Shown here piece after piece: positions 33,736-42,944 of a stretch of 64,000 nucleotides of DNA. A program made the position numbers and the translations under genes. How positions within the stretch are numbered: position 1 is the first letter of the stretch; every line of letters starts with the position of its first letter. Source of the DNA: CBDDIP01 sp965229005 (GTDB taxonomy: Bacteria; Actinomycetota; Acidimicrobiia; Acidimicrobiales; Ilumatobacteraceae); the NCBI GenBank assembly GCA_965229005.1, contig CBDDIP010000002.1, positions 930,001 to 994,000 of the forward strand. Reading direction: 5' to 3'. Below the pieces are notes generated by a model that was not told the DNA's origin, did no database searches, and saw only the letters and a program-made list of their open reading frames with translations.

Positions 33736-34826
33736 CGCTGATCCTCGTCGAACCGATCGAGCCGTCGGAGCCGATCGGGCCCGTCATCGACCACCGACCG
33801 GGCCAGCAGCCGAGGCGCGTTCGCGGCCTGACCCGCGGTGAGGCCGTGGAGTATGCGATCGCGCTCGCCGGCGGCGTGCACCTGGCGACGCTGCTGCGGT
33901 TCCTCCTCGACTGGGACGACCTGATGGGGACCGCCCTGATCGCGCTCGGCGCCTTCGTCGTCTTCCACTACGCCATCGTCCGAGCGCGTTCGTCGCCGGA
34001 CGTTGCCATCGATCGCGCGGTGACCACCGTGATGTGGACGATCGGTATCGGCATCGTCGCCCTGTTGGGTTGGGTGCTCGTGTACGTGACCGCACAGGGC
34101 ATCTCCAAGCTCGGTTGGTCGTTCCTCACCGAAGACCTGGCCACCGTCGGTCCCAACGATCCGGGCGGCGGCGCCAAGCACGCACTCGTGGGCACGCTCG
34201 AGCAGGTCGGTCTGGCGACGATCGGCGTCGTCCCCGTCTCGGTGCTGACCGCCGTCTACCTGCACGAGATCCGCGGGCGGATGTCCGGCGTCATCCGCTT
34301 CATCGTCGACGCGCTCTCCGGCCTGCCGTCGATCGTCGCCGGTCTGCTCGTGTTCACGATGTTCCCGGGGTTCTCCGGCTTGCGCGCCTCGCTGGCGCTG
34401 TTCGTGCTCGCCCTGCCGATCGTCACGAGAACCGGCGAGGAGGTGCTGCGCACCGTGCCCGACGGGCTGCGCGAGGCGTCACTCGCCCTTGGTGCCCCGC
34501 AGTGGCGGGTCGTGATGTTCGTCGTGCTGCCGACGGCACGCGCCGGCCTCGTCACGGCCACGCTGCTGGCCATCGCCCGCATGGTCGGTGAGACGGCGCC
34601 CGTGCTGCTGACCGCCTTCGGCAACTCGGCGACGAACTGGAACCCGCTCAGCGGGACGCAGTCGAGCCTCCCGCTGTTCGTCTACCAACTGATCCGTTTG
34701 CCGAGCGAACGCCAGCAGGACCGCGCCTGGGCAGGCGCGCTCGTGCTGCTGATCCTCGTGCTCATCGCGTTTGCCATCGCCCGGTTCACGCTCGCTCGCA
34801 GCGACCGCCGGCTCGGAAGGAGATAG
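33732..34826 (+). CDS. pstA: phosphate ABC transporter permease PstA
   Basis: 364 residues, longer than the usual ~290 because of an N-terminal part with two extra hydrophobic segments (~50-85). The core has the EAA loop REASLALGAPQWRVVMFVVL and ARMVGETAPVLL. It pairs with PstC to form the membrane channel. Confidence 0.93.
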   Translation: MTLILVEPIEPSEPIGPVIDHRPGQQPRRVRGLTRGEAVEYAIALAGGVHLATLLRFLLDWDDLMGTALIALGAFVVFHYAIVRARSSPDVAIDRAVTTVMWTIGIGIVALLGWVLVYVTAQGISKLGWSFLTEDLATVGPNDPGGGAKHALVGTLEQVGLATIGVVPVSVLTAVYLHEIRGRMSGVIRFIVDALSGLPSIVAGLLVFTMFPGFSGLRASLALFVLALPIVTRTGEEVLRTVPDGLREASLALGAPQWRVVMFVVLPTARAGLVTATLLAIARMVGETAPVLLTAFGNSATNWNPLSGTQSSLPLFVYQLIRLPSERQQDRAWAGALVLLILVLIAFAIARFTLARSDRRLGRR

Positions 34827-34828
34827 CA

Positions 34829-35719
34829 GTGTCCCGACCGTTGTTCGATTCGGAGCTCGACGAGCTCGACACGTGGGCGCCGACATCCGGCATCATCACG
34901 CAGGAGCTGCCGGCCGTCGACGTGGCGCAGGCGCGCGCCGCGCATGGCCCGTCGTCGCTCGTCGGTGAGGATGTGACTGCCTGGTTCGGCAAGCGCAAGG
35001 TGCTCGAGCGCTGCTCGCTGCGCATGGAAGCTCGTGAGGTCACCGCGCTGATCGGCCCGTCCGGTTGCGGCAAATCGACGTTCCTGCGGATCCTCAACCG
35101 CATGCACGAGACGATCCCGGGCGCTGCCGTCGCCGGCCGCGTCCTGCTCGACGACCTGGACGTCTACGGGCAGGACTTCGGCGTCACCGAGGTGCGCACT
35201 CGCATCGGCATGGTGTTCCAGAAGCCGAACCCGTTCCCCTCGATGTCCATCCGCGACAACGTGCTCGCCGGCCTGCGGCTGTCGGGCACGACCTCCGGCG
35301 ATCGGGACGCGCTCGTCGAGGAGTGCCTCAGCGCCGCCGGCCTCTGGAACGAGGTCAAGGACCGCCTCAACGATGGTGGCATGTCGTTGTCTGGCGGCCA
35401 GCAGCAACGTCTCTGCATCGCCCGTTCCCTCGCCGTTCGGCCTCGCGTGCTGCTGATGGACGAGCCGTGCTCGGCACTCGACCCGATCTCGACGCGCGTC
35501 GTCGAGGAGACCGTTCGCCAGCTGTGCCAGGACGTCACCATCGTCATCGTCACGCACAACATGCAGCAGGCGCAGCGCGTCTCGCACCAGTGCGCGTTCT
35601 TCCTCGTGGAGGAGCTCGGCCAGCCCGGCCGCATCGTCGAGGCCGGACCGACCGACAAGGTCTTCTCGTCGCCGAACGATCAGCGCACGCTCGACTACGT
35701 CACGGGGCGGTTCGGGTGA
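34829..35719 (+). CDS. pstB: phosphate ABC transporter ATP-binding protein PstB
   Basis: 296 residues from GTG 34829 with a strong GGAAGGAG. An N-terminal extension of ~45 residues precedes the ATPase: Walker A GPSGCGKST (76-84), Q-loop VFQKPNPFPS, signature LSGGQQQRL, Walker B VLLMDEPCSALD, and switch His in IVTHNMQQ. PNPFP after the Q-loop is typical of PstB. It overlaps the next gene by one base. Confidence 0.95.
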   Translation: MSRPLFDSELDELDTWAPTSGIITQELPAVDVAQARAAHGPSSLVGEDVTAWFGKRKVLERCSLRMEAREVTALIGPSGCGKSTFLRILNRMHETIPGAAVAGRVLLDDLDVYGQDFGVTEVRTRIGMVFQKPNPFPSMSIRDNVLAGLRLSGTTSGDRDALVEECLSAAGLWNEVKDRLNDGGMSLSGGQQQRLCIARSLAVRPRVLLMDEPCSALDPISTRVVEETVRQLCQDVTIVIVTHNMQQAQRVSHQCAFFLVEELGQPGRIVEAGPTDKVFSSPNDQRTLDYVTGRFG

Positions 35720-37359
35720 TGCGTCGCTTGCTGATGCTGTCGTTCGTCGCGGTTGCGCTGCTCGCCGCGCTGATCGTGCCGGCGCCGACTCGTGCCGTTC
35801 GCGCTGACGGACCGTCGCTGCTGGGCGGAGGTTCCTCGTTCGCCGCGCTCGAGATCGACGCATGGCGTTCGGAGGTAGCTCGCGCTCCGTTCGGCCTGAA
35901 GATCACCTACAACGCACAGGGTTCGTCGTTCGGTCGTCAGCAGTACATCGCCGGCACCCTCGACTTCGCCGCCAGCGACATCCCGTTCACCGATCCTGAG
36001 CTCGGTCAGCTCAACGGCAAGGCGCGCGCCAACTTCGCCTACGTGCCGGTGAGCGCTGGCGGCCTGGGCCTGATGTTCAACCTGAAGGACGCGACCGGGG
36101 CGAAGGTCAACAACCTCAACCTCACCCGTCGTGCCGCGTGCCGCATGTTCACCGAAGCCGACATGTACTGGGACGACGCCGAGATCGCCAGCGCCAACCC
36201 CGGCCTGCGCCTGCCCCACGAGTACGTGCGGCCCGTCGTGCGCAGCGACGGCAGCGGCACCAGCTACGTCTTCAGCGAGTTCTGCATCACCGTCGCGCCC
36301 GACGTATGGCAGGCGTTCATCGCCAGCCGTCAGGCGGACACCGGTCTCGATCCGCTCTTCTACCAAGGCAAGCCGGTCTCCAACTGGCCGACGGGATGGG
36401 GAAAGGTCAACGCCGCGCTCAACGCCTACGGCGTCGCTGCGGCAGTCGCCGACTCCTCCACCGGTCTGTACACGGTGACGTACAACGAGGCCGGCTACGC
36501 CAAGATCTCGAACCCGCCGTACCCGAACGCCTCGGTCCAGAACGCGGCCGGAGCGTTCACGCAACCGACCGAGGACGCCGTGTCGATTGCGCTCGGCTAC
36601 GCCACCGCTCGCGGTAACGGCACGTTCATCCTCGACTTCACGGGCGGCGACCCGGCGGCGTACTTCCCGTCCACCTACAGCTACGTCATCGCTCAGACCA
36701 CCGGCTTCGACCCGGCGAAGGGAACGGTCCTGGCCAAGTTCCTCTGCTACGCGGTGACGAAGGGCCAGCGCGTCGAACTGACCCGCGAAGCCGGGTACGC
36801 GCGTCTGTCCGCACCGCTGGTGGACATCGCCCGTGACTCGATCTCGAAGATCCCCGGCGCGCCACCGTGGGATCAGTGCAAGGTCGACTCGGCACCGCCG
36901 CCGCCCGCTCCGACCACGACCGCTCCGCCCGCCGGTGGCGCCACCACCACGACGATGTCCGCCGTCGGCGGCACGAACACCACCGTCGTAGGCGGCAACG
37001 GCAACAGCAACGGCAATGGCGGCGTCACCGCCACCAGCATCTCGGTGGATCCCGTCACCGGTGAGACCGTCATCGTCCAGCTGCCGACGGTCGATGACAC
37101 CGGCCAGTGCATCGATCCGGCGTCCGGCCTTCCCGCGGATCCATCGCTCTGCGCGTCGACGGGTGGACAGGTCCCGAGCGGCGATGGCGGCAGCACGGGC
37201 GGCGGCAACGTCGGTGCGGCGCCTGCGATCCCGAACCTGCCGGTGGACGACGCGACGACGGGCATCAAGGGCACGACGATCGCGTGGTGGTTGTTGCAGG
37301 GCGCGACCGTGTGCGCGGTCGGCGCCGGCCTCGCCTCGCTGCGGCGTCGAGGCACGTGA
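35719..37359 (+). CDS. membrane-anchored PstS-like phosphate-binding protein
   Basis: 546 residues. A signal peptide (MRRLLMLSFVAVALLAAL) leads to a PstS fold: GGGSSFAALEIDAW, YNAQGSSFGRQQ, DFAASDIPFT and VRSDGSGTSYVFSEFC carry the phosphate-binding Ser/Asp/Gly loops. Residues ~390-510 are a Pro/Thr/Gly linker. The C-terminus is one membrane helix and RRRGT, so it is anchored by a tail rather than a lipid. Likely the binding subunit for the transporter encoded just upstream. Confidence 0.85.
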   Translation: MRRLLMLSFVAVALLAALIVPAPTRAVRADGPSLLGGGSSFAALEIDAWRSEVARAPFGLKITYNAQGSSFGRQQYIAGTLDFAASDIPFTDPELGQLNGKARANFAYVPVSAGGLGLMFNLKDATGAKVNNLNLTRRAACRMFTEADMYWDDAEIASANPGLRLPHEYVRPVVRSDGSGTSYVFSEFCITVAPDVWQAFIASRQADTGLDPLFYQGKPVSNWPTGWGKVNAALNAYGVAAAVADSSTGLYTVTYNEAGYAKISNPPYPNASVQNAAGAFTQPTEDAVSIALGYATARGNGTFILDFTGGDPAAYFPSTYSYVIAQTTGFDPAKGTVLAKFLCYAVTKGQRVELTREAGYARLSAPLVDIARDSISKIPGAPPWDQCKVDSAPPPPAPTTTAPPAGGATTTTMSAVGGTNTTVVGGNGNSNGNGGVTATSISVDPVTGETVIVQLPTVDDTGQCIDPASGLPADPSLCASTGGQVPSGDGGSTGGGNVGAAPAIPNLPVDDATTGIKGTTIAWWLLQGATVCAVGAGLASLRRRGT

Positions 37360-39107
37360 TGTTCGGCGGCGTCCGACGGCACGCATGGCTTGCGCTCGCG
37401 CTGGCCGGAACGGCGATCATCGCCGTCGCCCCGACCGCCCGTGCTCGAGCGGACGACGTCCCGGCGATCGTGTTGGACGGCATGGGCGACGGCGACGTCA
37501 TCGCCGAGATCGTCGGATGGCAGGACACGCTGTTCTCGCAGGACCATCCCATCGACCTGCCGTTCCTCGAGCGAGGCTCCAGGCTGAGCCGCGCTGCGCT
37601 GCTGACGGGCGCCAAGGACTACATCATCAGCGGCGTGCCGTTCACCGACGACGAGCTCGGATCGCGTCCTGCGGGCAGCGGCGCGATCCTCTCGGTGCCG
37701 ATCGCCGTCTCGGCGCTCGCCATCGTCGCCACCACGCCGATCGACGGCTGGACCACGGAGACCATCCCTGCCGGCTGCGACCCGAACGATCCGGACTTCG
37801 ATCCGGTGGCGTGTGCGCCCGTGCAGACGCCGTTCCTCGGTCCGATCCGAGTGCCCGCCGAGAACCTCTCGGCGATGATGCTCAACCTGTCGTACAACTT
37901 CCACGGCAACAACCTCGTCTCGTGGAACAGCCCTGCCATCGAGGCCGCGTTGGGCACGAGTCAGCTGACGATCCAGGGGATCACCGGCAAGCACCACACG
38001 TTCGTCGTGCGAGCGGACGGGTCGGCGGTCAACAAGTACATGATGGAGTACGCCAAGACGTTGGGCCCGACGGCGTGGACGTTGCGACTCGAGGAGAACC
38101 CGGACTACGGCTGGGAACCGGTCTCCGAGAACCTCTCCCCGCGGTCGATCGCCCGTCAGGGCGCGAGCGGCGTGGTCAGTCAGCTCCGGACCTACCAACT
38201 CGATCCGGCGACCAACAACTTCGCGCTCGGCACGTTGTCCACCGGGAGCATGGCCGGCGTGATGAGCACCGACCTGGTCCAGATGAACCAGGACGCACCC
38301 GACGCCAAGTTCCGCGTCGTCGAGGTGCAGAACCGCCACGGTGACTGGGTTGCGCCGACGCGCGAGTCGATCGAGGCTGCCGCGAACGCCGGCGACACGC
38401 CGAACATCGGCGCGACGAACGACGTCGCCGGCGCCTATCCGCTGACGTGGACGACGCGCATGTACACCGTCGCCGGAAGCCTCGACCCGGATCAGGCGAA
38501 CGCGCTGGCCGGCTCGATCCGCTTCATCGTCACCGACGGACAGCAATCCATCATCGACAACGGCGGCGCGCCGCTGACGGCTGCACTGCGCGCCGAAGCG
38601 CTTGCCGGTGCAAATGCGATCGTGACCGCCAACTGCATCGCCGCCGGGTACGAGGTGACCACCGGTGGTCCAGGCCCGCTCGATCCGGACACCCCCCAGG
38701 TCCAAGCGCTCACCGGCCTGGCGCACTGCACCGCCGTGCCGCCGCCGCCGACCACGACCACGACGACGTCCACCACGATCGCCACGACGACCACCGTCGT
38801 GCGCTCGTCGTCGCCCGGCGGCCCACGAATCACCTCGCCGCCGTTCGTCGCTCCCGTCGAGGAGACGACCACGACGGTCGCCGTGGACACCGTCCCGGCG
38901 GTCACCACGACCACCTCCGCCGTTGCTTCCGAAGCACCCGGCAGTGGCGGGACCAGGCTGCGCGGCCGCGCCCTCACCAGCCTGCCGCAGGCGCTCCCGA
39001 GCGACGGGACCACCGGCTTCCAGAAGCTCGGGACGTTGATGCTCGGCGCGTCGACCTTCCTCGGGCTGCAGCGACTGGTGCTCAGCCGGCGACGGTTGCC
39101 GTTGTGA
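37359..39107 (+). CDS. second, divergent PstS-like surface protein with Thr-rich stalk
   Basis: 582 residues. Signal peptide, then a divergent periplasmic-binding-like body (DYIISGVPFTDDEL parallels the PstS segment DFAASDIPFT; FVVRADGSAVNKYMMEY parallels VRSDGSGTSYVFSEF). The Ser/Gly loops are less well kept, so phosphate binding is uncertain. Residues ~460-545 are a Thr/Val/Pro stalk; the end has a hydrophobic segment and SRRRLPL. It may be a structural or accessory partner of the first PstS. It overlaps both neighbours. Confidence 0.7.
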   Translation: MFGGVRRHAWLALALAGTAIIAVAPTARARADDVPAIVLDGMGDGDVIAEIVGWQDTLFSQDHPIDLPFLERGSRLSRAALLTGAKDYIISGVPFTDDELGSRPAGSGAILSVPIAVSALAIVATTPIDGWTTETIPAGCDPNDPDFDPVACAPVQTPFLGPIRVPAENLSAMMLNLSYNFHGNNLVSWNSPAIEAALGTSQLTIQGITGKHHTFVVRADGSAVNKYMMEYAKTLGPTAWTLRLEENPDYGWEPVSENLSPRSIARQGASGVVSQLRTYQLDPATNNFALGTLSTGSMAGVMSTDLVQMNQDAPDAKFRVVEVQNRHGDWVAPTRESIEAAANAGDTPNIGATNDVAGAYPLTWTTRMYTVAGSLDPDQANALAGSIRFIVTDGQQSIIDNGGAPLTAALRAEALAGANAIVTANCIAAGYEVTTGGPGPLDPDTPQVQALTGLAHCTAVPPPPTTTTTTSTTIATTTTVVRSSSPGGPRITSPPFVAPVEETTTTVAVDTVPAVTTTTSAVASEAPGSGGTRLRGRALTSLPQALPSDGTTGFQKLGTLMLGASTFLGLQRLVLSRRRLPL

Positions 39108-39988
39108 GCGCGGTGTTGGACGAACGGCTCGAAGCGCCCGTGAGTGCTGCTGCACTGCCGAGCCACCACGTCGAGCCGGAACCGCGCGTCAAGCGTTCGA
39201 TTCGACCGATCGTGCGTCGTGTCGTGATCGGCGTGCTCGTGGTCGTCACCGCCTGGGCGCTGTACCAGTACCTCGCCGGGCCGTTGATCTACGAGCAACG
39301 CCAGCAGCACCTCTCGTACTCGTTCCAGCACCCGTCGCCGACCATCCGCGACGGCGATGCGATGGGCGTCCTGCAGATCCCGACGATCGGTGTCAACGCC
39401 GTCGCCGTCGAGGGCGTCGATGTCGATCACCTGCGCGGTGGACCGGCGCACCTCGCCGGCTCGGCGCTGCCGGGCGACGTCGGCCTCGTCGTCGTCTATG
39501 GGCACCGCAGCACCAACGGCAGCCCGTTTGCATCGATCGACAAGCTGGTCAAGGGCGACACGATCACCTTCCAGGCGCGCACCGGCCCGATCGTGCAGTA
39601 CGTCGTGTCCGAGGTGGTTCGGAACACATCGGTGTCCTCCGTCGAGTTCGCCGACACGGACGACCTCTCGGTGCTCGCGCTGGTGACGAGCGAGTCGGGT
39701 TGGCACACGCGCGAGCAGGTGGTCGTCATGGCTCGTGCCTTGCCGGTCACGGATGTCGAAACGCCGACGGTCCCGAAGCTCGACGACGCTGAGCCGGGAC
39801 GCGGTTCGCCGATCGGCGTCGATGCGCTGCTCGCCAACCTCGCTGCCGGGGGAGCCGCGTTGGCGTGGATCTTCCTCCGCCGACGCGTCGGCGTGGTGGT
39901 GCTGATCATCGTCATCGCCCCCTTGGCGATGACCGCGGCGCTGCGCCTGATGCTCGCTGCCGATCAGCTGCTGCCGCTCGCCCGCTGA
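39104..39988 (+). CDS. sortase-fold protein with Ser in place of the catalytic Cys
   Basis: 294 residues from GTG 39104, overlapping the previous stop by four bases. A membrane helix (37-57) precedes a class D/E-like sortase barrel: GVLQIPTIGVNAVAVEGV, ALPGDVGLVVVYGHRS (His134) and TREQVVVMAR (Arg203). The expected TxTC motif reads LALVTSESGW: position 196 is Ser, codon AGC at 39689-39691. Two more membrane helices follow (241-285). It is either a Ser-dependent enzyme or an inactive binding protein. As the last gene of the pst operon it presumably acts on the two PstS-like proteins or their neighbours. Confidence 0.85.
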   Translation: MSAVLDERLEAPVSAAALPSHHVEPEPRVKRSIRPIVRRVVIGVLVVVTAWALYQYLAGPLIYEQRQQHLSYSFQHPSPTIRDGDAMGVLQIPTIGVNAVAVEGVDVDHLRGGPAHLAGSALPGDVGLVVVYGHRSTNGSPFASIDKLVKGDTITFQARTGPIVQYVVSEVVRNTSVSSVEFADTDDLSVLALVTSESGWHTREQVVVMARALPVTDVETPTVPKLDDAEPGRGSPIGVDALLANLAAGGAALAWIFLRRRVGVVVLIIVIAPLAMTAALRLMLAADQLLPLAR

Positions 39989-40141
39989 GGAGCTCCGACG
40001 CCCGACAGGGTGGCAAGGAATCCTCAGGGTGGCCTCAAGGTGAACACCTCCCGACGGCTGCGCCAACAGTCGTTCTGGCCTCTATGCAGGCACGACGCGC
40101 CCCGGGATGATGTGACTCGACCCCACGCACCGAGGGGCCCG

Positions 40142-40720
40142 ATGAAAGGAACCACACACCCCATGCGATTCACCAAGGCCGCAGCGGTCGCCGGTGCCGC
40201 GTTGATGATCGGTGGTCTCGGATCTTCCGCTTCGGCGGCAGGCAACCTGTCCAAGACCACGATCCTCCCCGCCGGCGAGAGCGTCACCGTCACGTTGTCC
40301 GGGCAGATCCCCGGCACCTACTCGTTCATCCAGCAGTGCTGGAAGAACGACACCTCCCCAACCTTCAACCAGCTGACCGACTGCTCGCAGGCGACCGGCG
40401 ATCAGGTGCTGCCCGACGCCAGTGGCAACGCAACGAAGTCGTTCTTCCTCTTCGGCGGCGACGAGCCGAACGATGCCGGTTGGGGCTGCGGCCCGAACAC
40501 GTCCGCCGGCCTGCAGAAGGCGACGACGTGCTACGTGCGCATCGCCAAGGGCAGCCCTGCGACGACTGCCGGCCAGGAGTTCTTCGCCTTCACGTACGGC
40601 GTCACCCCGCCGCCCGACGTCCCCGAGGTGCCCCTCAACATCCTCCTGCCCCTCGGCGCTGCCGCGGTGCTGGGTGGCGGTGCCCTCGTTCGCAACCGCA
40701 GCCGGCGCGCCGCCGCCTGA
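40142..40720 (+). CDS. exported protein with PPPDVPEVP C-terminal sorting tail
   Basis: 192 residues from ATG 40142; ATG 40163 (MRFTKAAAVAG) is an alternative. Signal peptide to about ASAAG, then ~120 residues with four or more Cys and no family that I recognise (FIQQCWKND, GWGCGPN, CYVRIAKG). The last 37 residues are PPPDVPEVP, 19 hydrophobic residues and RNRSRRAAA, the same layout as the 23136 protein. It sits directly before a PstS-like gene, likely in one transcript. Confidence 0.8.
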   Translation: MKGTTHPMRFTKAAAVAGAALMIGGLGSSASAAGNLSKTTILPAGESVTVTLSGQIPGTYSFIQQCWKNDTSPTFNQLTDCSQATGDQVLPDASGNATKSFFLFGGDEPNDAGWGCGPNTSAGLQKATTCYVRIAKGSPATTAGQEFFAFTYGVTPPPDVPEVPLNILLPLGAAAVLGGGALVRNRSRRAAA

Positions 40721-40737
40721 TGAACGGAAACAACCAC

Positions 40738-41994
40738 ATGAACCGCACCCGCAACACCAAGCTCGTCGTCGCCGCCATCACGGCGCTCGGCCTCATCAGC
40801 ACGGCCATCCCCGCAGCCCATGCCGATCCGCCCGCCGGATCCGGTTGGGACAAGAACCCCGACGTCGTCATCGGCGGCGGCTCGGACACCACGTACCTGC
40901 TGTCCCAGCGTCTCGAAGTGCTCTACAACGGTGCGCCGGGATGCCTCGTCGACACGGGCAACACGTCGGCGAGCAAGGCGAAGTGTTCCGACACCACCGC
41001 GACGCCCACTGGTCAGATCAACGGCAACTACGACCACGACGTGTTCGTCGGCGCGACTCCGACTGGCTCGAGCGCCGGCGTCAACGCGTTGCTGTCCACC
41101 GGCGTGCAGTACAACCCGGCCATCGACTACGCCCGCTCCTCGCGTGGCGCGTCCGGCACGGAGACCAACGAGCTGACCTTCTGGGGCTACGCACGTGACG
41201 GCATCGCCGTGACCACGTTCGGCACCCGCAGCGGCGTCTCGTTGACCAAGCAGGACCTGAAGGACATCTACACCTGCGCGAAGACCGACTGGAGCCAGTT
41301 CGGCCAACCGGCTGGGCCGATCATCGCGTGGGACATGAACCCGTCATCGGGTACGACTGCGACGTTCAAGTCGTACCTCGACGGCGTCACCTTCGGCGCC
41401 TGCGTCCGCAAGCTCAACCCGGTCGGTGCCGCACCCGCGCTTGCCCCGTTCGAGAACGACGTCAAGCCGATCCTCGCCGACTCGGGCCCGGACCTGACGT
41501 TCGGCACTGCCGACGACAACGAGAACAACTACGTCTGGTGGATGTCGTACGCCGCTTGGTTGACCTACCCGTTCGTGAAGAACGGCAAGGTCGACGGCAC
41601 GGGCGCCGCCATCAACAGCAACCTCGTCACCGTCGAGGGTTCGGAGCCGTCGTCGAGCAGCATCTTCAACAGCACCTATCCGATCGTGCGGACCGTGTAC
41701 CAGGTGACCCGCAACACGCAGGCCGACTGCCGTCAGACTCCGGGTTCCGCCGGTGTCTGCGACAACAGCGCTGCCTCGGTCTACGGCGCAACGTCGGGCA
41801 AGGGCGGCGCAGTGCGCCAGTTCACCGAGTTCCTCTGCCGCACGTCCAACGCGCAGCAGGCAGTCGACAGCGTCACCGGCATCGGCTACCGCACGGAGAT
41901 CGTCAACGCGCTGAACGCCGAAGGCTTCCAGCAGTTGAGCGGCACGGTCGTCGGGCTGCGTACGCCCGGTTACGCCTGCGCCGTCCAGACCTGA
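40738..41994 (+). CDS. secreted PstS-like substrate-binding protein
   Basis: 418 residues from ATG 40738; ATG 40720, overlapping the previous stop, would add six. Signal peptide to about AHADP, then VIGGGSDTTYLLSQRLEV, DYARSSRGASGTETNE, WDMNPSSGTTATFKSYL and GKGGAVRQFTEFLC. This resembles the phosphate-binding-like family with a GGGSDTTY start. There is no tail anchor, so it should be released or held by another protein. Six or more Cys suggest disulfides. A strong terminator follows. Confidence 0.75.
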   Translation: MNRTRNTKLVVAAITALGLISTAIPAAHADPPAGSGWDKNPDVVIGGGSDTTYLLSQRLEVLYNGAPGCLVDTGNTSASKAKCSDTTATPTGQINGNYDHDVFVGATPTGSSAGVNALLSTGVQYNPAIDYARSSRGASGTETNELTFWGYARDGIAVTTFGTRSGVSLTKQDLKDIYTCAKTDWSQFGQPAGPIIAWDMNPSSGTTATFKSYLDGVTFGACVRKLNPVGAAPALAPFENDVKPILADSGPDLTFGTADDNENNYVWWMSYAAWLTYPFVKNGKVDGTGAAINSNLVTVEGSEPSSSSIFNSTYPIVRTVYQVTRNTQADCRQTPGSAGVCDNSAASVYGATSGKGGAVRQFTEFLCRTSNAQQAVDSVTGIGYRTEIVNALNAEGFQQLSGTVVGLRTPGYACAVQT

Positions 41995-42037
41995 TCGGTC
42001 AGCACTCACCCGATCTCCAATCGGAGAACAACCAACG

Positions 42038-42075
42038 CGTTGGGTGCGACGGGCTCCCGTCCGTCGCACCCAACG
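42038..42075 (+). terminator. terminator hairpin after the PstS-like gene
   Basis: Perfect 15-bp arms (CGTTGGGTGCGACGG 42038-42052, complement 42061-42075) with an 8-nt loop, 43 bp after the stop codon. No U-tract. Confidence 0.7.
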
Positions 42076-42122
42076 TGGTTCCGCACGCCCGCAACCCGCC
42101 ATCCCGCAAAGGAACCCTGGCC

Positions 42123-42944
42123 ATGGTGATGATCGACCTCCCGATCACCGAAGCATCCGATCTCGAATCCACTCGCGGCTCGAACGAGCTCGACGCGGTG
42201 GCCATCGTCGTCGTCGCCTACAACGCCGAGGCGACGATCGAAGCGGTCCTCGACCGCATCCCGCGCACCGTTGCCGAGCACGTCGGCGCCATCCTCGTCA
42301 GCGATGACGGATCCCGCGACGGCACCTCCGACGCCGCCCACCGCTGGGCCGTTGCACACCCGGCCGTGAACCTGCACGTCATCCGCCAGCCGAAGAACCT
42401 CGGCTACGGCGGCAATCAGAAGTTCTGCTACGAGTGGGCCGTCCGCAACCGCTGCGAGTTCGCCGTCATGGTGCACGGCGACGGCCAGTACGCGCCCGAG
42501 CTCGTCCTCGACATGGTCCGACCGTTGCTGGCAGGCGACGCCGTCGCCGTGTTCGGCAGTCGCATGCTCACCCGTGGCGGCGCACGCCGCGGTGGCATGC
42601 CGATGTACAAGCTCGTTGGCAATCGCATCCTCACCTTCGTGCAGAACAAGATCACCGGCATGAAGTTGAGCGAGTGGCACAGCGGCTACCGCGGATACGA
42701 CCTGCGTCGCCTCGACGGTGTGGCACTCGCCGAGATGTCCAACGGCTTCGACTTCGACACCGAGATCATCCTGCACCTCGCCCGTACCAAGCAGCACATC
42801 GCCGAGATTGCCATCCCCACCTTCTACGGCGACGAGAAGTGCCACGTGAACGGCATGCGCTACGCCGCCGACGTGCTCGTTGACGTGATGCGGTTCCGCA
42901 CGCGCGGTCAGCGCGCCGATGTCGACCTGGCCAACGCTGCCTGA
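42123..42944 (+). CDS. GT2 glycosyltransferase, polyprenyl-phosphate-mannose-synthase-like
   Basis: 273 residues, no clear membrane helix. GT-A motifs: AIVVVAYNAEATIEAVLD, VSDDGSRDGT, MVHGDGQYAPE (DxD-like) and SGYRGYDLRRLDG. It resembles dolichol/undecaprenyl-phosphate mannosyl- or glucosyltransferases, which make lipid-linked sugar donors. Such a donor could serve the GT39-like enzyme at 44509. Confidence 0.85.
   Translation: MVMIDLPITEASDLESTRGSNELDAVAIVVVAYNAEATIEAVLDRIPRTVAEHVGAILVSDDGSRDGTSDAAHRWAVAHPAVNLHVIRQPKNLGYGGNQKFCYEWAVRNRCEFAVMVHGDGQYAPELVLDMVRPLLAGDAVAVFGSRMLTRGGARRGGMPMYKLVGNRILTFVQNKITGMKLSEWHSGYRGYDLRRLDGVALAEMSNGFDFDTEIILHLARTKQHIAEIAIPTFYGDEKCHVNGMRYAADVLVDVMRFRTRGQRADVDLANAA

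Noticed and set aside
40030..40060. PHO box upstream of the 40142 gene
   Set aside because: 11-bp spaced units exist but only in the reverse orientation (GTTCACC on the minus strand), pointing away from the gene; too weak to annotate.
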